From: Gracilaria gracilis
Taxonomy: Eukaryota > Rhodophyta > Florideophyceae > Gracilariales > Gracilariaceae
Assembly (NCBI GenBank): GCA_030374805.1
Contig: JARGSG010000183.1
Location: forward strand, 1,240,001-1,304,000
Reading direction: 5' to 3'
DNA length: 64,000 nt
Shown piece by piece: positions 6,833-18,028 of this stretch; positions within the stretch are counted from its first letter, which is position 1, and each line of letters opens with the position of its first letter. The position numbers and the translations under genes are program-made. Below the pieces are notes generated by a model, which worked only from the letters and a program-made list of their open reading frames with translations, made no database searches and was not told the origin of the DNA.

Positions 6833-9631
6833 CTACACCGGCAGCTTGAGCGCGTCCTCCTCGTACCGGTCCGTCCGCCGCGTCCGCAGCTTCACCAGCA
6901 GCGACCGCTTCTTCGCCCGCCGCTGCGATGCAGATTCCGCGTCGCTCACCCGCACCGCCTCCTCCGCGTTGATCCCCATCACGTTGCCAATCTCCGCCTC
7001 GCTGCGGAAGTACTTGCCCAGCTTCACCCGTCTCTCCCGCGCAGACACCTTGTCCTCCGGCTCCGTCTCGTCGCCAGACGCCTCGCTCTCGTCGAACGAC
7101 GCCACAACCGGCCCCTTCCTCGTCGCCGTGTGAATCGCCTTGATCGCCACAGCCTCCGGCACCAGGCTCGCGTTGTGAATAATAAATATGTACTTCTTGA
7201 TCATCCCAGCAATGCGCAGTAGCACAAACGACAACGTCAGCGGCGGCAGCACAAACGACGCAATGTTCGCCCCGGTGATCTCACGGTCGTACAAAAGTAG
7301 CAACGACAGCGACGCGAACGCCGCCGCCACCAGAACCGTCGAGAAGAACAGCGTGAACTCCAAGCAGTACAGGAAGAACTTGTGTGATCCAAACCAGAAC
7401 AGTTTCTCGATAGGGCTGGCCACGCGACCCAACCTGGGAATCAGCTTGCGAATAATCCACGGATAATACGCAGGCTCCGTGTTACGAGCAGCCTCCTGGA
7501 TCTCCAGGTTTTTCAGGATCGTCGCATTCAGCTTGGCCAGCTTTTTCTGTCGAAGGAACGAGTTCTGCTGTCTCGACGAACGCGTCGTCCTTTCGTCCTC
7601 CTCATCTTCGCTCATCTCCTTCTCGTTAACGTTCGACAAACTCTTCTTGTTCCAGTCGCCGCGACCTCCTTCCAGAGAACCTCCACGCTTGCTGCGATCG
7701 CCTCCAAGCCCAGATTCCAGGTCACGTTCCCTGTCACTTAGCTCCACCGAGTTGGCATGATGTCTTGCCACAAGCTCGTCGTGAGGCATGGCTCTCGCCA
7801 GTTCGATAGAACGCCGTCTGCTGCCAGAATCCAGCGAGTTCCTGAACCCGAGTGACGCACGAGAGTTCTCATCGTCCAGAGAGCGTCGCGCCGACAGTGC
7901 AGACAGGATACGCGGGCTGTTCAAAGAACGGCGCCGGTTGCTATCGTCACGGTCCACTTCCAAGCTGGAGCGCGATCCAGCTCCGAGTGGCATTTCAACA
8001 CTGATGCGCTGCGCGAGTGGGTTGCCTTCCAGACTTCGTCGACGTGCTGCACTAACAGCGGCGCGTGCCACAGAGGTAGGCTGCAGGTCTGGAGGCGCCA
8101 CAAGTGGTCCGGGAACAACAGCGGGTGCCCTTGTCAAATCGAGCGAGTGACGGCGCGCAGTCTCATGGTACTCAAGCGGAAGATGAGCATGCTCATCCGC
8201 GTCGCCGCTACTCTCCTTGCCCTTCGGAAACGCCGATTGCTCCAAGGACGATCGCGACTCTCCGTCGGACACAGTGTTCGCAGTAAGGTCACTACGAAGC
8301 GGTCTGCGGATCTCGATGGAGGTGCGAGACGGCGGCTGTACAATGCGATCCATTGACGACCCAGGTTCAGCGGAGAGCTGTGACTGATTCCTGTTGAAGC
8401 CCTCCACACGTCTGGCGGTAGCGTACTTCAGCATACGATCAGAAGTGAGAGTGTCCGCTGCAGATATTTCAGACATGGCGCCATCCGGTTCCTTCCCTTT
8501 CATGTTGACGTTGATAGGTCCAGATACGGGTTCATGATTCATAGGGTCAAGCATCTCAGACTCGGGATTCGGCTTGTTATTGGCATAATCCGTGCCCTCG
8601 TCGTCGGCCAAATCTCCCATGTCATACGACTGGTCCGCGGACCCTCCCCGGCGACCGCGGAGGGAGCGACGCTGCTCCACAGCAGCAGCAATCTCCTCAC
8701 TGAGAATGTGGGGCTGCACATTTTCATAATACACACGCGGGTGCTTGGTCAACTCCCAGTACACATGGCGAATCTTGGTAGAAAGCACCTGGCAGAAGAT
8801 GAACAGAAGGATGGCACCCACAATGATGAAGGCTGACTCGGCGTTATCCGGTTCATATGGGGGGAGGTCCACGGCAGCGGCCTTCTCGTCACTAGCGGCA
8901 CGTAGAATGAACTTGGCGGAAGCCGAAGTAATTTCACTACGAGTGAGATAACGGCGAAGAATATCAGCAAGCACCAGCACGAGCAGTATGACCCACAGGG
9001 ACCAATGCGTGTCCACGAGCTCAAGGAAGGTGGCGGCCTTGATCCTGCGAAGGAAAGAGGCGAAGCGGAAGTGTTCCGGCAAGTTACGATAGTAGATGAC
9101 CTGGAAACGAATGTCGTGAAAGGCCATGAGCTCATGCAGATCCCAGTAGCGAAGGAGGTTCTTGAAGTTGGGGAACCACCAGTGGAAGAGCTGCCAGTAG
9201 GAACCCGTGTGACGATGGATGCGCACACGGAATTGGGTGTACTTGTCCTTGAGGTGCAGATAGCGCACGAGATCGATTTGCTCCATCTCCTTCCACCTCT
9301 TGGACAATCGCAAGCTAGTAACCATTGCGCTGACCAGCACAACGGTGTAGAAGATTGCAAGTAGGAAAATGAAGACATGAGCGAATTCGAAGGACAGGAC
9401 GGTGTCACCCTCCGGCTTTTCGATGGTTTCGTACAGGATGAAGAGAAAAGAGACGAGGCCGAGCACCATGAGCTCCCGATACAAAACCCATGTGACGGCT
9501 TTTAGATGTTGATGTTTGTGATTGATCCAGTGCTCAATGCGGTGAAGCACAGCTTCGAAGATGAGAGAGAAGACAATGAGAGCGACGAGAAGCCACTCGG
9601 CAAGTCTGGTGGAGATGATACCCGCCGCCAT
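6833..9631 (-). CDS. MLO: MLO-family seven-helix membrane protein
   Basis: 932 aa, one exon, ATG at 9631. MLO proteins are plasma-membrane proteins of plants and algae linked to calcium signalling and calcium conductance. Hydrophobic segments fall near residues 13-30, 50-66, 84-107, 203-222 and 266-283, with two more near 720-770 (FLYCLEFTLFFSTVLVAAAF and the ITGANIASFVLPPLTLSFVL region). The family signatures are the N-terminal helix pair before the cytosolic block FRVRIHRHTGSYWQLFHWWF and LFWFGSHKFFLYCLEF, which matches the FWF motif ahead of the sixth helix in plant MLO. A Ser/Arg-rich insert of about 380 residues (roughly 300-690, many RRSL/RRRS repeats) splits the core between the fifth and sixth helices; it is much longer than in land plants and looks like a phosphorylation platform (RRxS basophilic kinase sites). 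Confidence 0.88.
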   Translation of the reverse strand: MAAGIISTRLAEWLLVALIVFSLIFEAVLHRIEHWINHKHQHLKAVTWVLYRELMVLGLVSFLFILYETIEKPEGDTVLSFEFAHVFIFLLAIFYTVVLVSAMVTSLRLSKRWKEMEQIDLVRYLHLKDKYTQFRVRIHRHTGSYWQLFHWWFPNFKNLLRYWDLHELMAFHDIRFQVIYYRNLPEHFRFASFLRRIKAATFLELVDTHWSLWVILLVLVLADILRRYLTRSEITSASAKFILRAASDEKAAAVDLPPYEPDNAESAFIIVGAILLFIFCQVLSTKIRHVYWELTKHPRVYYENVQPHILSEEIAAAVEQRRSLRGRRGGSADQSYDMGDLADDEGTDYANNKPNPESEMLDPMNHEPVSGPINVNMKGKEPDGAMSEISAADTLTSDRMLKYATARRVEGFNRNQSQLSAEPGSSMDRIVQPPSRTSIEIRRPLRSDLTANTVSDGESRSSLEQSAFPKGKESSGDADEHAHLPLEYHETARRHSLDLTRAPAVVPGPLVAPPDLQPTSVARAAVSAARRRSLEGNPLAQRISVEMPLGAGSRSSLEVDRDDSNRRRSLNSPRILSALSARRSLDDENSRASLGFRNSLDSGSRRRSIELARAMPHDELVARHHANSVELSDRERDLESGLGGDRSKRGGSLEGGRGDWNKKSLSNVNEKEMSEDEEDERTTRSSRQQNSFLRQKKLAKLNATILKNLEIQEAARNTEPAYYPWIIRKLIPRLGRVASPIEKLFWFGSHKFFLYCLEFTLFFSTVLVAAAFASLSLLLLYDREITGANIASFVLPPLTLSFVLLRIAGMIKKYIFIIHNASLVPEAVAIKAIHTATRKGPVVASFDESEASGDETEPEDKVSARERRVKLGKYFRSEAEIGNVMGINAEEAVRVSDAESASQRRAKKRSLLVKLRTRRTDRYEEDALKLPV

Positions 9632-10530
9632 GTTGGAGCGCAGGGGTTGGGTCGACGGAGCGACTCGACGGTTACCAGCGTGACTAGGCTCAAGCGAAGG
9701 TGGCGAAGCGAAACGAGCAAGTTGAGAAGAGCAGTATCTAACGGCGAGGCTGGCGACGACGGGACGGTGGCAACGGAAAAAGCGGAGAACCTGCTTAAGT
9801 AAGCAACAACGACGGTGGTGGTGGTGAGAAGCGGTCTAGTGCCACGGCGACTATCAAGTTCTGCCTACGCAAGGAAGCAATGAGAGTATGACGAGGCGAC
9901 GAGAGCGCACGGGAGGGCGGCAGGGCGGCAGGTGCGACGGAGGAGCGAGCACGCAAGCACTCGCTGTGGAACGATGCCGGACGCCTAATGGGGGAATGTC
10001 GAACGCCGTAGATGGAACGGCGGAACACTTTATATCGGCGCGGTTAGGCTTGACGTGCGCCGGCGGGGGTGCGGCGGGTGACGAGTCGGGCGATGGACTT
10101 GAGCGATGTGGACGCGAGTAGCGGACGCTACGCAGGCGCTACGCAGGCGCTCTCAAACAGAGCGCGCGCTTTGAAAGCGGCGCGCCAGCGGTGCCGCGCC
10201 GGTGCCCGCCAATAGCGCGCTGGCGCGCTGTGGTTGGATGGCGCCATTTTTATGTGCTGATATTTCGGCGGCGTGACGGCGGCGTGGCGCGCGCGCGCGC
10301 CGCTTGTGTGGCTGAGTTTGGATGAGCGCTTGCACGCGCATTTGCACGGCCCTTTTCCCCCCGCGCGCGCCGCACGCTCTGTGCCGCCCATTGCGTGCTT
10401 CTTGCTGACGTTCTCCGCTACGTCAACTGCCCGCCGTGTCTTAGCTAAGCGTCGCCGTCGCCCACCACTCGAGACCCCCGTCATACATCAAGCTCCATTC
10501 CCGCAGCTTTTGCTTCACGACCCCAAGCCT
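9632..10530. promoter_or_regulatory. GC-rich upstream region of MLO
   Basis: No gene is supported here. It contains the presumed promoter of the minus-strand MLO gene and a short direct repeat (CGCTACGCAGG twice near 10136-10150). The GC-rich compartment ends near its right edge. Confidence 0.4.
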
Positions 10531-13500
10531 TTTCCTGCTTTGCTCGTCTTCACCGTCGTCGCCGACGCTTCCGTTGTGTACACACTGGAAATAGCACTGT
10601 GCAATCTCAGCCACATGTTTGCATGTACGTGCCTTCCCTTCAGCACTGTCTTCCTGGCTCCCAGAGCCAGATATCTGCTGTGGCTATCGCCCGTGCGCCG
10701 TTGAATTAAAATGGCACTCCAGGTTACATGCCGTTCGCTGCCGTTTGTGTGGTCGCTATTGTCTGGTCGCTATTGTCTGGTAACCTTCGCACGTTCGCCG
10801 CCAGCGCTTCGACACTAGTGCCGTCTTCTACCGCCTTTGAACCGCTCATCAGCTGCAATCCTTTTCTTCGTCACGCTCACCAGCACAAGTGCAAGCAAAC
10901 ATTTCTTCCGTTCTCCTTCCGTGCAGCAAAACAATACATCATCCTCGTCATCTCCGATATCACCCACCCATTTTGCTTAAACCTATCACAATCAAACTTC
11001 TCTTCACCCTTGCCAAAGCTTAAGCGAATGATGTCTGTTCTTTCTCCCTCGCCTTGAACCAGCACAGCCACTCAACCACAATCACACATTGCCTACATCA
11101 CCGCGTGCCCACACATTTGTTAAACGGCTCAATTTACTTGGTCGCTATAAACAACAATCTCTCCAAACCTTCAAGCTTCAGAACGTTGAAACCATTTTTT
11201 CTCATCGCCTCCTCCCTGCAAGATATCTACTGTAACTTCGATATTAAGATACAGTACAGTATAACGCTCACACCTCCAGTCGTCCCGAGCATGGTAACTT
11301 ACCAACGGTACGTTCAATCCACCTGCTTCGCCCAGAATTATCTCAATACAACCCAACAAATCTCAACTTCCTTCTCAGTGCCCGACGGCCACACAGCGCA
11401 CAGTAACGTCTACGACTTGTAATTACATACACCTCATTGCTCGCAAATCTCGAGGCCCACGCTCTGCCTCACACCTGCCTTTCTCAAACACGTGCTCCGC
11501 TTTGGCAAGTACAATCCCATTCTCGTCAAGCGATATCTCTCGTGCCGATGCAGCCGTACAGTATCTCCGGCCGCCTCTGAAAGTAGATAACCTGTGGCGG
11601 AACGGTGAGAACTTCCTTTGTGTAACTTGTCTGAACCCAATGAGTTCTCGAATGGAACGAAACATTCGGGACTACTGTAGCATAGTTGGTTCGACAATTC
11701 CTCATCACCTGTTGTTGATGTGTGTATAAATCTCTCTCCCCCTTCCATTCCGTCGCACTGCAATATATCCCGTTCAAAACGCATTTCGAGTAATAGATGG
11801 TTCACTAGCAATTGGTTTTAAGCCTACCATCGAAGCTTTCCTAATTCTGTCATCAGGACTAATACTCAGTTTGCCCGCTCTCCATGTAGATAGCACCAAC
11901 AGCTGGAGCGGCGATTGTTCAAGCCGGGACAGGCCGAGAAACTTCGAGAGCATGAAGCCGTCTTGGACATAAGTGCATCTAGTTGAAAGCTTTGGCCTGT
12001 TAAATAGCAGTCCATCTCCTGTCTTCATTAGTTGAGAGTTGCGATCCGGTTCTGTACATTCTGTGTTGGTACCGCTCTCATCTTGTCCAGCAACAAACCG
12101 GCACGTCAGCAATTAGCTTCTTGCTCGAATCAGATCAATCCCATGTTTGTCTTTCGATAGTCAGTTATGCCATCTTGTAAGCGCTAAAGTTCCAAATGTA
12201 GTTCTTTTGCTCAAGTACGAGAAGAACCAAGAAGCAGTTAGCTTTCATCCAAAAGCACCCAATGATTCTATGTACAGTATCTACATTCTAGCGTAAAAGA
12301 CAAAACAAGTTGCTTGGTTCCTGCAGTGGATTACTGTTCTCTGTCCGGGGCTCAGCATAGAAAACTATCGCTACCATTATTAAATCCGCAACATGTGGAA
12401 TCTCGACATCTATGCTCTGACCCTACGACATCTCATTCCCTTGTCGGAAGAAGAACCAAAACCAAAAGATGTTTTTTAAGTTACATCATCCATAGCTCTG
12501 ACTTCTCAGACTTGAACGAAGGGCTATCATGCTGATGATCATCATGACGATAACTATTAATGTCTCTAGACTGACGAAGATGAAAGCCTCATGCTTCATA
12601 TTCTTCGCTATGAACTAGTAGAATACACTGTGTTTGCTTCTCTGTCTAACTAGCTCACAATACCAACTGATTCCAATCTGGATCATTTCGTCATCTAATA
12701 CGTAAACTTACTTAGACCGTACCCGTAAATCACTTTGCTGATTCTATTTTCGGGGCCACACCGCAAAGCAATGCCGATATCACTCAGTTTGTACTAGAAA
12801 ACATCCCGTACGAAAAGCCACTGCTTGGGGTCAATTAGGCCACTCTGTTCCCACTGTCCCTGTGGGAGAGGAAACTCCCTGCTCCCTATTTACCGCTATG
12901 ACTGAAGAACGCGTAGCAGAGCAAACTCCAGCGCGAACTAAAACCAGTTTTTGATCGAGGGGCGATAACTCTAGAGTTCTTTGCTGCTACCTAACTTGGG
13001 TTCAGAGTCCGAACAAGTCAGATATTGATAGTCAATACTCGACGAAGGTGACTGACTGGATAGCAGCGTGACTCGTGAAGCTTCCTCGTTCAGCGGTAAG
13101 CACACTGTGACCAGGTCCGTGCTTGGGCACTGGGTGGGACGCACATGACACAACTGGCCTGGTCAATCTTTCCGACAAGCAAGTTGTCATCTTCGCACTC
13201 GAGGCAAAAACTATGAGGCGTCCTGGGCTCAAAATCAGCCCCCGACTTTGCTCAGGAATGATTGCAGTGCCTTGCGACCATTATCATATGATATGTGCTT
13301 AAAAATCCATATCATTCACTCGAGATGACTTTTCTCAGGGACAACCGAGTTAAGTTGACTCGCTGCGGTTATTAACTTACACTGTAGAAACGAGAAAACA
13401 CTTTCCGGTCGTAAGTACTCCTGAAGACTTCCATCGATCGCATTTATCCATCCAACACCGATGCCTCCCAGGTCCCAAGATAAGGCTGACGGCTCCCATT

Positions 13501-14130
13501 CGACAATAACAGTAGATCCGCATCGAACTGCTTTTCAGCCACGACTTGATTTGTGATTTGTGATTTGTGATACATTGTCTGCCGTTGTTCATTACTCTTC
13601 ATTCCAACATCATAACCTCTTCACCATCGACCGTAACAGAACGCATTGGAATTCATATGTGTTACACATTGTGTACAGCAGATTGATGTACAACCACCGT
13701 GCCAATGAGAACGCCATGAATTGGCAACTTCGTTATGTGAGCTTCACGTCCCCTGACGTTAAGATTGTTCCAAAGTACTAGCCTTTCGTCGAAAGTTACA
13801 CTTCATCATCCAAGACCCCTTGATGGCAACCTACATATTATATTGTTACAAAGAATCTCGTTCTTGCACCTAACTTGCGCCATGAAATTGCCAGGTACAG
13901 GTACAGCATGTTTTCCGAAACATTGTTTTCTTCAGGCCTGGTTTTCTTAAGAGGTGTGAAATTCACACTGTGAATAGAAACTATGCGAGTTTGTGTCTTA
14001 TTTAACTTCAGGGCCCATATTCTTTATCAGCCCCGCACGCTTTTGCTGCGGGTATCATAGCATGCGTCTAGAAATTGCATCGGAGACCTGAAGAAGCTAT
14101 GGTGCATGTTTTTAGAATCCAGAAAGAATA
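10531..14130. other. Gene-poor intergenic region
   Basis: About 3.6 kb with clearly lower GC than the first 10 kb. Open frames are short, lack recognisable motifs and mostly begin with non-ATG codons. A 14-bp direct repeat (TGGTCGCTATTGTC) occurs twice near 10750-10779. I find no tRNA, rRNA or conserved protein here; unannotated non-coding RNA genes cannot be excluded. Confidence 0.5.
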
Positions 14131-14134
14131 ATAG

Positions 14135-14420
14135 TCTCTCTTCTTCTTCTTTTCTATATTTATGGGTATCTACCAGACTCATTAGCTGCTCTCTTATATA
14201 GTATTCTAGAAAGCTGGCGTTCTTCTTCTCCATCCTTGTCTCGGGACACGTACTGTTATTTCTCGTATCGCGTAGGGATTGCTAAGGACCCCCAACAACC
14301 TGCCTTTTTTGAGAACCAAAACACCAGGTGTTCTTGTCGCTCTGCTAGAAGAAGAGGGTGTAAGAAGAAATCGATGGGCTGCAAATGGCAAATGGCAATT
14401 GTGAAACTGGAACTGCTCAT
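14135..14420 (-). mobile_element. 3' fragment of a non-LTR retrotransposon (minus orientation)
   Basis: On the minus strand a degraded coding stretch ends with GVLSNPYAIRE and runs into a GAA-rich tail (plus-strand CTTCTTCTTCTTTT near 14140). The block around CCCTACGCGATACGAGA recurs near 31140-31160 ahead of another such tail. Read as a decayed 3' end of the element family described in the next entry. Confidence 0.45.
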
Positions 14421-15175
14421 ACACGGCTGAGGTGCGGGCCATGGACGCTGCGCTTGATGCAGTACATGAAGAGGAGAACAAAACGATAAGGATCTTCACA
14501 GATTCCTTAGCGTTGGTGCAGGCTTTGCAAGGGAACCTGCGGTCACAGAGCGTAATTCTTCAGCGTGTGGCTCAAAATCGGGAACACAAAAGCAACAGTT
14601 GTAATGTGGACCTCGCTTGGGTGCCGAGTCACTGCGGAGTTCCGCAAAATGAATCGGTGGACGAAGTAGCCAAGTCAGGTCTCAAGCTCCCACTTTCTTG
14701 GCAAACGAGTGTTCCAGTTGATCTAATCGATGCTATATCACAAGTGAGACACAAAACGCAAAGCAAAAGTGTTTTGGCCTTTAACAAGTTTAATATGGCG
14801 GAAGAGAACGGTTTGAGGTTGTCAGAGGTGACTTTGGCGCAGTTTGCCACTGGACATGTTCCAGCACTTCACCCTGTCAGCTCGTATTTAAACCAGAAGG
14901 TGCTGAGATGCGATTGTGGCACAGACGCCAAGAAAGACGTCGACCACGTTCTGTTTCGCTGTCCGCGAACAAACAGAGCTCGGCGCGACGAATTGCCAAC
15001 ATCACGTGAAAGAAAAGACAGATCCCTGATAGATATGATTAAGGAGTGGCCGTTACGGTTTTTGGCTTTCTTTAAGAGAGAGAACTACCTTTAGATACGA
15101 TCTGTAGATAGCTCTCCTGCCGCCTCGGAATCAGGGGCGGCTGACCACAGTAAAGAAGAAGAAGAAGTGAAACTG
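14420..15175 (+). mobile_element. LINE remnant: RNase H domain, zinc knuckle and GAA tail
   Basis: An open stretch to 15094 encodes the C-terminus of a non-LTR retrotransposon polyprotein. RNase HI features are visible: YTAEVRAMDAALDAV (helix A with the Glu), IFTDSLALVQAL (second Asp) and WVPSHCGVPQNESVDEVAK (the HxGxxxNE loop, with Gly replaced by Cys-Gly). After it come CDCGTDAKKDVDHVLFRC, a Cys/His knuckle, and the terminal peptide EWPLRFLAFFKREN. A TGA stop lies just upstream of the RNase H start, so the 5' part is truncated or dead. About 50 bp after the stop the element ends in CCACAGTAAAGAAGAAGAAG, its simple-repeat tail. Confidence 0.75.
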
Positions 15176-15379
15176 GAACATTGTGTTTTTGAAGGAATTA
15201 GTGAATCTAGCTGAAGTATTTGCTTGTACAAAGAAACCGATCGGAGAAAATGATTTGAATATCTGTATAGGATAGTGCAAGCGAATCAAGAGATATTCTG
15301 CTGAACCTCGAAATTGATGCCTCCCCAGAGCCACGAAGTCTGGAAAAACTGACGAAGGATTACACGATATCCGACAGAG

Positions 15380-15775
15380 AGACGTGCCCAAAATAGTTAG
15401 CTTTCTGTGTCTCAATGGGAACACGGCACTTACTAACTCTATTGATCCCCTACATGAAGAAATGCGATGCGAATGTGGCACTGCGGTCAAGAAAGACGCG
15501 GAACATGTATTGTTCACAATCTTAGATCTTCTCTCTCTACTGGGTAGCTCTAGAAGATTGGCGTGCAGACCGAGACCGGGAGTTTTAAACAACGTAGATA
15601 CAACACGACGTCCTACAATGGACATAAAGAAACAATTCGAGACAATTGTGGCTACGAAAGTGGCAGAGGTTGGTTGCTTTTTGTACCATGAAGAAGCGGC
15701 CTACAAAACACTTGGCTTTCTGGTGAGAGAACGCTTCTTGCAACAGAAGCGTGCCACATCAAGTTATGATTAGGA
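15380..15775 (+). mobile_element. Second LINE 3' remnant
   Basis: A broken copy of the same region as the preceding remnant: MRCECGTAVKKDAEHVLF repeats the Cys/His knuckle and GFLVRERFLQQKR repeats the terminal peptide. The sequence between them is scrambled or diverged, and no GAA tail is seen after it. Not a functional gene. Confidence 0.6.
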
Positions 15776-15949
15776 TTGTGTGCTGAACACAACTGCGTTC
15801 ATTTGTTTACGGTTTAGAACAAGACAAGAAACCAATCTCATGAATAACGTATCCCAGTAGAGAACCACAAGCTTTGATTCTTGAAGCAAAGAGAGTACTG
15901 CAATTCGAATCTTTTGTTACAAGGGTAATTGACGTGGCGACCGATGCCT

Positions 15950-18028
15950 CTAAGAATTTACTCTCTCCTTTTCGATAGCCACAAGTGCTGCGTCTAGCCC
16001 AGCTTCGATGTCAGCTCCCTCTATTCTAGAGACTGGGATCTCGCCGTCGATGGGTAAAGGTATTCCGCCGCGTTCCTCATTGATTCTTATCGCCTTCTTA
16101 ACGCGTTCAACGTTGCACTTATTCTCAGAGAGGAACCAATGATTGTTCTTGATGGCACGTTGCTTCTTATTTTCAATTCCAACCAGAAAGTTGTTGTTGA
16201 TCAGAATCGGGCTTCTCGACTTGGAAGATGTATAATAGTGCTTCTTCTTGTCATACCACCGTCCATCAACGAACAGGTCAGTGTCCAAAGCACGGAATAT
16301 TGTAGGGTTCTTGTTCTTGAATTCCTCATCGTAGAATACTAGCTTAGTTAAGATTGACTGATCATTCTCCACATACCGTCTGTACTTTGCAGAGTGTCCT
16401 TGAAGCCGACTAGCTTTGAAAGACTTTTCGAATCGCCTACAAACTTCACGCCACGTCCTTCGCATTGCTAGCGTGGGATTTAAGTAGAGAAAGTTACCTC
16501 CAATTTCATGACGAGTGTCGAGCGTCCCTACGATATCGACCTCGTCCCCGCTATGTACCAGTCGACTAACGAATGGAATGGGATCTCGCAGCCAGATCTG
16601 GTCTGTTTCAAATGCAAACACCCCGATACCACTGTCAAGGATACTCTGAATCAGTTTAGTACGTTCCAGCATCAATAACCAATATCCTGGCGTTCCGTAC
16701 GATGTTCCTTCTCGCTGTCGGCCTCCTCGAAATTCATTCATACGTATTGCGTACGAGCCGTTAACATCCTTCAACACATTATAGGCCGTATCATCCACAG
16801 TGAACCATACTACACCAGGAGGTCTGATTTTGGCTACGTCAACATTACAAATCCAGCTTCTTGCAGTTTCTAGAAACGCATCATTCACAAGGGTCATTGA
16901 AACGGATCCACCCATGCGTCTGCCCAATTCAACAATTTTGGCTATGTTCTCGGCAGAAACGCTTGACTTCTTCGTCGCTAGACTCCCATCAAAATTAAAT
17001 GCTTCTATCTGCATTGATTGCTCTTCAACAGCTGAAGACAATGACTGAACTGGTTTTCGGGTCGGGTAAACATTAAACAACTCGAACTCTGCGCAAAACC
17101 TTGAAAACCAAAGTGACCAATGCGCTCGAGAAGTACCGTGATAGTGACTCCAGGCCACGTCCTTTTTATCCCGAGGCGAAACGACAACAGGCCAGAGAAA
17201 CCATTCCGAACGGTGCGCATAGAACCAAGTTTGAAAAGATCGCCACACATGAGCGGGCACGGCGAGAGATGGAACTAGTGGTGCATTTTGATAGAAGAAG
17301 ATCGGAGCAGCACCAGAAACACGGACATTACTGTCAAGGGCGCCCTTCCGTTTGACAGAGACCGGTGAGAGCGCATAACCAGCTACTTGTGCTTCCGTAT
17401 GATGTTTTGTTACTGACCTCAGATAGCTATAGTACGCCGATGACAAAGGAGCTTGCGCGGAAGCATCAACAATGAGAAAAATATCATTACTGTCACGGGG
17501 AGGGGTCCATGCGTTCAGAACCCAATCGAAGAACCCACCTGACGATGCGTTGTGCATATGTATCGGACCATGTGGCCATTGAATTGTTGAGAGGTTTCGG
17601 TAGAGCTCTTCGAACTCGGCAATGTGTCGATGAGGGGACAGATAGAGAGTAAGAGGGACTGGAGCTTCGACGTATTTTGCTTCAATTAGAGAATCCAGTA
17701 ACCGAGTTATTGACGAGTAATTATATACATCCTCAGACTCTTGTGAACGAGAAGAGTTGGCATACGAATATGAAGGTATTAGAAGTAGAATCGAAATAGA
17801 AGGTGGGGAAATTGAACGAGGCAGATCAAATGTGAGAGGTAGAGGAGCGACTTCGGTCGCAGTCCTTGGTAAGCCAATTTGAAGAAATATGAACACGATA
17901 ATCAGAACAACTATGAAGAAGCTCAGCGACTTCGAGTTTCTAAGCCTAGAGTGCAAAACACTTTTACGTGAAATGCGGAGCAAGTTACGAGATATCCGAT
18001 GAAGCCGAGTTCCTGTTGTTGTCGGCAT
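15950..18028 (-). CDS. Type II membrane glycosyltransferase with GT2-like and GT77-like domains
   Basis: 692 aa, one exon, ATG at 18028. A short basic cytosolic tail is followed by one membrane anchor (about 33-52, SFFIVVLIIVFIFLQIGL), so a Golgi type II protein is likely. The first lumenal domain (about 80-330) resembles GT2-type transferases that place an acidic EDD-type metal site before a SP..Y..L motif; here the equivalent is LIVDASAQAPLSSAYYSYL (Asp188), with most acids lost. The second domain (about 355-640) is a nucleotide-diphospho-sugar transferase of GT77 type: GVFAFETDQIWLRDPIPF (Glu474, Asp476) is its metal-binding DxD-like site, followed by GGNFLYLNPT and the VENDQSILTKL helix. 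Acceptor and sugar cannot be read from sequence. Flanked by retroelement debris on one side. Confidence 0.8.
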   Translation of the reverse strand: MPTTTGTRLHRISRNLLRISRKSVLHSRLRNSKSLSFFIVVLIIVFIFLQIGLPRTATEVAPLPLTFDLPRSISPPSISILLLIPSYSYANSSRSQESEDVYNYSSITRLLDSLIEAKYVEAPVPLTLYLSPHRHIAEFEELYRNLSTIQWPHGPIHMHNASSGGFFDWVLNAWTPPRDSNDIFLIVDASAQAPLSSAYYSYLRSVTKHHTEAQVAGYALSPVSVKRKGALDSNVRVSGAAPIFFYQNAPLVPSLAVPAHVWRSFQTWFYAHRSEWFLWPVVVSPRDKKDVAWSHYHGTSRAHWSLWFSRFCAEFELFNVYPTRKPVQSLSSAVEEQSMQIEAFNFDGSLATKKSSVSAENIAKIVELGRRMGGSVSMTLVNDAFLETARSWICNVDVAKIRPPGVVWFTVDDTAYNVLKDVNGSYAIRMNEFRGGRQREGTSYGTPGYWLLMLERTKLIQSILDSGIGVFAFETDQIWLRDPIPFVSRLVHSGDEVDIVGTLDTRHEIGGNFLYLNPTLAMRRTWREVCRRFEKSFKASRLQGHSAKYRRYVENDQSILTKLVFYDEEFKNKNPTIFRALDTDLFVDGRWYDKKKHYYTSSKSRSPILINNNFLVGIENKKQRAIKNNHWFLSENKCNVERVKKAIRINEERGGIPLPIDGEIPVSRIEGADIEAGLDAALVAIEKERVNS

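Noticed and set aside
10273..11057. Plus-strand frames at 10273-10704 and 10728-11057
   Set aside because: No motif, no supporting context, and the first overlaps the GC boundary; treated as chance frames.
11423..12112. Minus-strand frames at 11434-11811 and 11774-12112
   Set aside because: The frames overlap each other, and no domain or splice pattern links them.
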